From contig NW_026251740.1 in assembly GCF_025024155.1 (NCBI RefSeq), forward strand, positions 310,001 to 374,000: a stretch of DNA of 64,000 nt, read 5' to 3'. A program made the translations under genes and the position numbers. The notes below the pieces were generated by a model. The model saw only the letters and a program-made list of their open reading frames with translations. It searched no databases and had not been told where the DNA came from. This DNA is from Gamsiella multidivaricata (lineage: Eukaryota; Mortierellomycota; Mortierellomycetes; Mortierellales; Mortierellaceae). Positions 58,201-64,000 of this stretch are shown piece after piece (positions within the stretch are counted from its first letter, which is position 1; the number at the start of each line of letters is the position of its first letter).

Positions 58201-60881
58201 AGGAACCTGTAATCAAATACACAACTGTCGCTTACACATGCGCCAATCTTTACGATCCGATTCTTTGACACCGGCAATAGTGGAGAGTCGCTTGTTGGTG
58301 GTGCCCAACACGCCAGTAGAGATCAGAGTCGATGCGCGGTTAGAACCAATGGCAGACGAGTGGAAGGCTGTTGTGAAACGACGACGGTCCTGAGCATCAT
58401 CGTTATTGACAAGTGGTGCAGCACCGACGCCCTTCATATGACTAGGCAACCTAGCAGTAAACTCCGCCAGGGAATTTGCATCCACACCTGAGCCGAATCG
58501 CTGATGTGTGTCCTTTGACGAATAGCTGGAGCGGTTGCTTGATGCGCCCTTGCCCTCGAGGGCAGACAGGGTATCGGCAATGGCGTCTGGTTCATCATCG
58601 CTCGAGAAACTGAAGGCTGAGTGAATGAAAGGTTTGCCCTCCTGCAATGCAGCAACCTCTTCCGGCTTCACGATGACTGAACGACGATTAGGCTGGTACC
58701 CGGATGTGCTGCTTCTGCGCCTAGTGTCAAAACTGTCGCCCAAGGTCGCCGCAGCATCCCTAGAAAATGCAACAGATCGTCGGTGACCCTGCCTTTCATG
58801 GGTGCTGGTGGATGCCTCGTCCTATTCACAATACAAATCGTTCATCACATGTTAATTCGCCGCTAAAGAGATATTCCACAAATCAATATTGAGTATTGCT
58901 TGGTTACCTCGTCTTCCTTGAGTGGCACAAGCGGTAGTTTGCTGTCCGATACAGACAAGCGGCGAAGAGTTGCCACGGTGGACTGCAGAGCACTCTCGAT
59001 TGACGTTCCACGAGGTGGTTGCGATATGTGGAGAGTCGTAGATGTCGCGGCGCCACTCAAGGGACCGATAGAGTTCCTTGAGGACAAGGAGGACACAGAA
59101 AGACGCTTCTCATGGCGAGTTGTTTCGAACGCTAATGTCTCCTCTCCGTGGTTGTTGGTGGGAGGCAGGCTTTTTAGAGCACTGATAATTTCTTGCAGGG
59201 ACTCGATTGCCTTGCCCTCCTTTCCGGTCTCATGAGTGAGCTGCTCCAGTTGCTCTGCCATAGACAAGCTACGGGAATGTCGACGCTTGGGAGCACCAGC
59301 AGAGTGATGTGCGGATGAGTCTACTCTACCTTTGTCGACCTGTCTTTCCAAGGACTCATCAACGGTTGTAAGTCCTCCTCCGAATCGATTAAGCTTATCG
59401 AGGGGCGTCAGAGTCGAGGAACGGCGACCGGAAGGGCTCGCAGAGGTGATGGGAGACGAATGAACAAACGACCCACTGCCGCTCACTGGAGCAGAGAATG
59501 GCGAAGGGACATCTCGAGAGACATTTGTCTTGATGGACGTCAGCTTTTCGTTCCTGTTGCCTTTACTCTGAGTCGCATGATTGCGAGACTCCATTACAAC
59601 TGGTGTCGCTGTCGATCCCGGCGTGAAAGAGCCCTTGCCGCCCGACAAAGAGCCGAACACCGCGGAGCCAGACGCTGTCAGGGGAGAAGCGAGCGAGGAT
59701 GATACTGGGGAGGGCGAGTTTGGTGATGTTGGCGAAAGCGAAGACGACGAGGTCACGAACGAGCAAGACGAAGTGATCGAGGATGGGCGACCATCCTTAG
59801 GGGATGACTGAGTTTTGGTAGTACTCTCGAAAGGTTCATTGTGCTTGTCGTCGTTGCCATTGTTGCCCTTGGTACTATTGTTGCCCTTGGTGCTATTGTT
59901 GCCCTTGTTGCCCTTAGTGTCCTTAGTGTCCTTGCCCTTCTTCTCCTTAGAAATGGAGCTGTCTTGGCGCCTAGCAGCGGTCGTGTTGCTCTGGCGGGCG
60001 TCAGGGTCAGTATCCTGGGCACGCTTACCATCTCTCGGCCTGGTGTTGCTAGTGGCTCCGTGCTTGGTTCCATTACTCTTATTGGATTTGCCGCTAGACG
60101 TCTTTTCCTTTTCCTTGGATTTCTTGGTCTGGACAGGGCCCTTCTCAGTCTTGGTTTCGGCGTTGTCATTTCCTATGGCGACGTCCGTGCCACCGACAGA
60201 AGACGTAGAAATTGTTGTGGGCTCCTTGGCGTTGGTGCTCTTTTTTTTGCTCTGGTTGTTGTTGGCTGACGACGTGCTCTTTTTCCTGTTGTTGCCACCA
60301 CTGTTGTTGCCACCACTGTTGTTGCCACCACTGTTGTTGTTGCTGTTGTTGTTGGCAGTGGTATCGTTGACATTGGACACAGACACAGAGGCATTCTCAT
60401 TCGAAGTATTGTCGGGGCTCTTGTTCTTCTTGAGGGTCTTGGCTGCTTTGGGATCCTTCCTTCTGTTGCCATCGTTGTTGGTGTTGGTGGTTGAGTCGAT
60501 ATTGACAACAGCAGCAGTAACGTTCCCGCTCCCGTCCTTGACAAGGTCCTTATCCTTTTTGTGGGTCTTAATGTCCTTTGCATCCTTCTTCCGATTGGAA
60601 TTGTTATTGGAAGTCCTGGTCTGATCTTTGCCCTTGTCATTGTTGCTGTCCTTTTCCTTGCTCATGTTATTGTCCTGGTTACTGTCGTTGTCTTGGCGGT
60701 CCTTATCCTTGATCCTGTTCTTGTTGAAAGGTTTCCTCTGGGCTCTCTTCTTGTTCGGAATTGTGGGTGCGGTCTGGGCCGAGGCAGCAGAGATAGAGGG
60801 GACGCCTGTAGGGGAAGAGGCAGGCACTGGTGCGGGTGCGGGCGCGGGTGCGGACATCGCGGGAGGGAGTGTGGAGGCCAT
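55250..60881 (-). CDS. SSD1: Ssd1-like RNB-domain RNA-binding protein
   Basis: Six exons on the reverse strand: 60881-58908, 58821-58236, 58134-57566, 57474-56704, 56599-56056, 55971-55250, giving 1,721 residues with all phases consistent. The N-terminal ~880 residues are Asn/Ser/Lys/Thr-rich and disordered, with repeat-encoded NNSGG and NNSTKG runs. Two cold-shock-like segments follow (QGVLRINKRNRSDAYVTVDT, YICGSKDRNRALEGDVVGIE; RIVWFKPTDKRVPLIAIPID), typical of Ssd1/Sts5. The RNB domain includes IFTIDPATAKDLDDAVSCTR and GVHIADVSHFIKVGSALDRE, then YNPLYTHFTSPIRRYADV-type sequence near 56100. Ssd1 binds 5' UTRs of cell-wall mRNAs and is controlled by the NDR kinase Cbk1. Four aspartates equivalent to the RNase II site appear present, although characterised Ssd1/Sts5 are regarded as non-catalytic. 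Confidence 0.92.
59857..59912. repeat. 18-nt minisatellite in the Ssd1-like N-terminus
   Basis: Three copies of ttgttgcccttggtacta-type units encode the run GNNSTKGNNSTKGNNG on the reverse strand. Confidence 0.85.
60286..60354. repeat. 15-nt minisatellite coding Asn-Asn-Ser-Gly-Gly repeats
   Basis: About three copies of ctgttgttgccacca, in frame, encode NNSGGNNSGGNNSGGN in the prion-like N-terminal region of the Ssd1-like protein. Confidence 0.85.
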
Positions 60882-61456
60882 GGTAGTTGTGTCTGGGATG
60901 GGAGACTACCGAATCACTGGCCTTTTTGAATGAGGGGGAGGAGTGGCGGTTCGACTGGTATACTCTTCCTGATGATTGGATGGAGATTGGGGTTGGCTGG
61001 GAGGGATGGGGGGTCGGATGCGGCGATGGAGTTGGGTGCTCAGGCGGAGGGTAGGGAAGAGGGACGGGAGTGAGACCAGGAAGAAGGAAGAGAAGAGGAG
61101 GGGGGAGGAACTGCGAGAGAGAGAGTATTTTATCGACTGCGGTCCAATTGTCTTCAAGGGCCTCTCCTGCGGAATGTGATTGGTGGCAAGGTCGAATTAC
61201 ACACCCGCGCACCACTGGACCGCCCCACACTAGACTCCACACTAGTCTGCACACCAGCCTCGCTAGTCCACAACACCAGACTCACGAGTCTGCACACCAG
61301 ACTGGCGCACTAGAACAGCCTACGCACGTTCCAGATTACACCACATTCAGCTCCTTGAGTGCGCTGGAACGTGACAGGTCCGCACACATCGCCCTCTCTT
61401 CTGAATCCGATCCACTCTCTCGCTCCTTTTCCTCACCAACACAGCATCGGAGTGCC
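60882..61456. promoter_or_regulatory. Divergent upstream region of Ssd1-like and DHFR genes
   Basis: 575 nt between the two start codons. Purine-rich DNA near the Ssd1-like start is followed at 61210-61315 by imperfect repeats of cacaccagactc/ccacactagtc type. No supported frame. Confidence 0.5.
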
Positions 61457-62348
61457 ATGCGACCCTTCACCATCGTCGTCGCTGCAGATCTGGCCAACGG
61501 CATCGGATTCAAGGGCGGCCTGCCCTGGCGTCTGCGCAAGGACATGGCCTTCTTTGCCAGGATCACCTCCAAGACCCTTGACCAGGCCTCTGCTCAACAG
61601 CAGCAACAACACACTCCAGGCAGTCCCGCCACTAGAGTCAACGCCTGTATCATGGGCAGGCGCACCTGGGAGTCCATTCCTCCAAAGTTTCGCCCCCTCA
61701 GCTCTCGCTTCAATGTTATTGTCACCCGTAACCCGCACTATCTCGAGCAAGTCCTGTTGATCTTAATCCGAGCGCGTGTCCCGGGCTGGTTCTGGTGGCA
61801 CCGCTGTGCTATCGTGTCTGAACAAAAAATAACCCCCTCAGAGCTGGGCTGACTTGGACTCATTCCTTTTGTTCTTCACTCTTAACAGCGACAAGCCTGA
61901 AAAGGACAATCCGCTTGTTGCCCTGGCTCCGTCCCTCGAGGCCGCACTGGATCTGGTCGGATCTCTTCAACAGCCCTCCACAACCTCTGAAAGCGCTTTA
62001 GAATCAGCAGCTGTTGCCCTCGCTTCAATCATGCCTGCACCGCTTACTCTCGTGCCAGCCGTCTCTAATAGCCAGATTCGGATCGATCGTATCTTTCTCA
62101 TCGGAGGTGCTCAACTTTACAACGAAGGCGTTCAATCCAAGGACTGTGCCCACATCTTTATGACTCGCATCCAGACTACGCTCGAATGCGACACCTTCTT
62201 TCCCGAGATCAAAGAGTCGGTCTACAAGCTGTTGCCCAGTCAAGAGTCGCATGCGTTTTTGGAGGAGTTCCTTCAAGAACCTGTCGAGGGTGGTGTCATA
62301 GAAGAGGGCGCATTCAAATACGAATACGCTGTCTACAATCGCATCTGA
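61457..62348 (+). CDS. DFR1: Dihydrofolate reductase
   Basis: Two exons: 61457-61755 and 61889-62348, giving 252 residues. It reduces dihydrofolate to tetrahydrofolate with NADPH for thymidylate and purine synthesis. Motifs: MRPFTIVVAADLANGIGFKG, GLPWRLRKDMAFF (substrate site with the W-R-L-x-x-D-M pattern), CIMGRRTWESIPPKFRPLSS with RFNVIVTRN (NADPH site), IDRIFLIGGAQLYNEGV and HIFMTRI. A Gln-rich insert (about residues 42-63) follows the first helix, and a second low-complexity insert lies around 107-146, making it longer than most fungal DHFRs. The splice uses a weak CT|GTTGAT donor chosen because only it keeps the phase with the strong AACAG acceptor, so the exact junction is the least certain part. 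Confidence 0.9.
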
Positions 62349-62526
62349 ACTAAAGAACTCTTTCTACTCTATTATCCTTACCTGTTGTCACTCCCATATT
62401 TTGTTTGGATGTTGTTATTTTGGCATTTTTTATTAGGCGTAAATAGAATGTTGAGACATGGTATCATACAGGCAAAAAGCAGGACAATTACTGGTCATGT
62501 AGAAAGTGGAAAAGAAAAGTACAGGT

Positions 62527-64000
62527 TTACGCCAACTTGGGAGGCCACGTTTTATTTCGAATGCGCTCCAATTCTGGGCCTAGCAAAAAACCAAAGCGCT
62601 CGAAAAAGGCCTCAGGCAGTTGCCAGCTATCCCTGCGCAGGGGCGGGCCATGGCAGATCGCCCCGTCAATCAGCACCTGGAAAAGCTCGTCCACGCTGTA
62701 TCTGTTCTGGTGAACAATCATCTGCGCCCGCAGTTTCGGGCATGGAATATAGTCGATGCGACGATCGTGCGGCAGCTGGTAGATTTTAGGGTCGATGTCC
62801 GGATCACATTGTGGTGCTGCCTTGGCCAGAACCCGGAACTCCTTCTGCAAACGATGCTTCGGCACAGATTCTCTTCTAATCCCCAGAGTCATAGCAACCC
62901 TGTTAACAAACTCCTCATTCTCGTCATCTTCGTCCTTATATGCTTCCAGCTCTGAGGCAATCAAACACGGAGACGGACCGTCCTCGTTTCCTGATCCTGT
63001 CGTAGAACATCTGTCCTCCATCTGCATCGGCTCTGCAAAGAGCGAGTCATCGCTCACGACCTCCTGCGGTGTCGCCATGTTGATATGCAATGACTCCAAC
63101 GTGCCTGGCGGGAAGAGCGAGGACTGCAGCTCATCAAACACTGTCGGGTGCTTTGTGTATTCCGTGTGCTTGGGCAAGTTGGTGCCTGGAGGACGGTAGG
63201 CTGGCCGTGGTACTGAAAGGGGTGCGAGTGACATGGTTGGTGCTGCTAGTTTGCCGTCGTCCAAGTGTTCGGGTATGAAGAGCGGCGGTGCTTTGTAAAG
63301 GATATCGCCGTTCAAGGAATAAATGCCCTCAGCTGTAGAGTGGCCCTCGGCTGCTACGCCCTGTGCGGCATGATCCTCTACCATCTCCATAGTGCTACCG
63401 CCGCTATTCTCGCTGAAAGAAGTAGGGAGACCCGGAGTATTTGAGGATTGCGCCGTTGACGAGGATAATATGGGGGTTGTTGCATCTGGGGACGGATGAT
63501 TGGCGAGCGAGAGCGGGGTTGTAGGAGCGGCAGCAGGAGTGGCAGAAGTGCCTGGTGTGCCAGGAGTGGCAGGCGTGGCGGTTGTAGCAGGGGTAGAAGG
63601 AGCAGGGGAGGAGGCCTTGGCTGAGGCTGAGGCTGCTCGGCTCTCGTGATGGCGTCGGAACAGCTCATGCTTGACGTCCTTGAGAATGTCAACATGGTTG
63701 CCTTTGCTCAAAGCAGACTCGAAAGCAAAGACGACCTCGCGGAGATAAAAATTCTCGCTTTGCAAGGACTCGATTGCAGCCTTGAGCTGGTGGACCTCAC
63801 GCTGATAGGCACTGACTACGAGAAAGTGCTGGTTTTTGAGATCCTTGATCATGTTCTCGAGTTGGTGCAGATGTCGCTCCTTCCTGTCCCGGAAGGCACG
63901 TTGTGCTGCTCTGTTCTGCTCCTTGCGCAGCGCAGGACAGGACGGGCCAGGTTTGCGTCCAGGCTTCTTGCGGACTTTTTCTGTGGGCTGGTCTGGGGTT
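62527..64000 (-). CDS. bZIP transcription factor (5' end beyond the window)
   Basis: One reverse-strand frame is open from the window edge to the TAA at 62527 (490 codons shown). Near the edge lies a basic region RKEQNRAAQRAFRDRKERHL followed by a leucine zipper (HQLENMIKDLKNQHFLVVSA, then REVHQLKAAIESLQSENFYL). The N-x-x-A-Q-R-A-F-R-x-R-K pattern is that of fungal Yap/AP-1-like factors. An Ala/Pro/Thr-rich linker (about 63640-63440) leads to a C-terminal domain ending DRRIDYIPCPKLRAQMIVHQ, SVDELFQVLIDGAICHGPPL and FERFGFLLGPELERI, as found in many fungal bZIP proteins. The ATG at 63852 lies inside the zipper and cannot be the natural start. Targets are unknown. It converges with DHFR with 178 nt between stops. 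Confidence 0.9.
   Translation of the reverse strand, partial: TPDQPTEKVRKKPGRKPGPSCPALRKEQNRAAQRAFRDRKERHLHQLENMIKDLKNQHFLVVSAYQREVHQLKAAIESLQSENFYLREVVFAFESALSKGNHVDILKDVKHELFRRHHESRAASASAKASSPAPSTPATTATPATPGTPGTSATPAAAPTTPLSLANHPSPDATTPILSSSTAQSSNTPGLPTSFSENSGGSTMEMVEDHAAQGVAAEGHSTAEGIYSLNGDILYKAPPLFIPEHLDDGKLAAPTMSLAPLSVPRPAYRPPGTNLPKHTEYTKHPTVFDELQSSLFPPGTLESLHINMATPQEVVSDDSLFAEPMQMEDRCSTTGSGNEDGPSPCLIASELEAYKDEDDENEEFVNRVAMTLGIRRESVPKHRLQKEFRVLAKAAPQCDPDIDPKIYQLPHDRRIDYIPCPKLRAQMIVHQNRYSVDELFQVLIDGAICHGPPLRRDSWQLPEAFFERFGFLLGPELERIRNKTWPPKLA

Noticed and set aside
59815..60933. Long Leu/Val-rich + strand frames opposite the Ssd1-like N-terminus
   Set aside because: Antisense shadows of Asn/Lys/Asp-rich coding sequence; they lack real membrane-protein features beyond composition.

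Overview
The window is nuclear DNA of a filamentous fungus. Genes are dense, lie on both strands, and carry many short introns (mostly 45-110 nt) with GTAAG/GTACG/GTATG donors, CTAAC-like branch sites and YAG acceptors. Fungal hallmarks are a Zn2Cys6 regulator, an Ssd1-type RNB protein, Pns1, Atg27-like and Pam16 proteins. CENP-L, Gemin6, MMTAG2 and a MerT-like/HMA protein are also encoded, a mix that points to an early-diverging lineage, most likely Mucoromycota/Mortierellomycotina. That placement is an inference from gene content and intron style, not from a database search. I joined exons by hand, checking that splice phases agree across each intron; where this failed I say so.

Layout. 1-125: 5' end of a secretory Atg27-like protein (-). 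382-2669: F-box/WD40 protein (+). 2810-5815: Ser/Thr protein kinase (-). 7609-10899: mitochondrial aspartyl-tRNA synthetase in 13 exons (-). 11400-12718: unresolved coding region (-). 13024-14657: C2H2 regulator (-). 14.7-17.4 kb: long spacer. 17465-18860: MOB4/phocein (+). 19388-20857: CENP-L-like kinetochore protein (-). 21004-22085: Rab6/Ypt6 GTPase (-). 22666-24756: mitochondrial Hsp60 (+). 25006-25959: Pam16 (+). 26436-27665: eEF1B beta/alpha subunit (-). 28094-29328: MMTAG2-like RS-rich protein (+). 29523-30305: MerT-like plus HMA metal protein (+). 30484-31355: Gemin6-like Sm-fold protein (+). 31759-34309: Pns1 choline-transporter-like protein (+). 35225-39635: Zn2Cys6 regulator of about 1,385 residues (-). 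40383-41758: Sec17/alpha-SNAP (-).

From about 41.8 to 48.8 kb the window is gene-poor and looks like accessory sequence: a degraded multi-exon gene (43292-45438, -), a small secreted cysteine-containing protein whose start codon appears to be split by an intron (46846-47550, +), and a second copy of a TATA module with no clear gene behind it. Dense conserved genes resume at 48.8 kb: ACSF2-type acyl-CoA synthetase (-), GNAT acetyltransferase (-), LigB-type dioxygenase (-), Ssd1-like RNB protein (-), dihydrofolate reductase (+) and a bZIP regulator cut by the right edge (-).

Functional groupings are modest. Hsp60 and Pam16 sit side by side on the same strand and both act in mitochondrial matrix import and folding. 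Rab6 and Sec17 serve vesicle traffic, and MMTAG2-like and Gemin6-like proteins belong to RNA processing. I see no operon-like pathway cluster, CRISPR array, rRNA or convincing tRNA, and no strong case for an unknown multi-gene system. The best leads are the split start codon, the MerT-like/HMA fusion, the RNB active site kept in the Ssd1-like protein, and the decayed gene in the accessory island.
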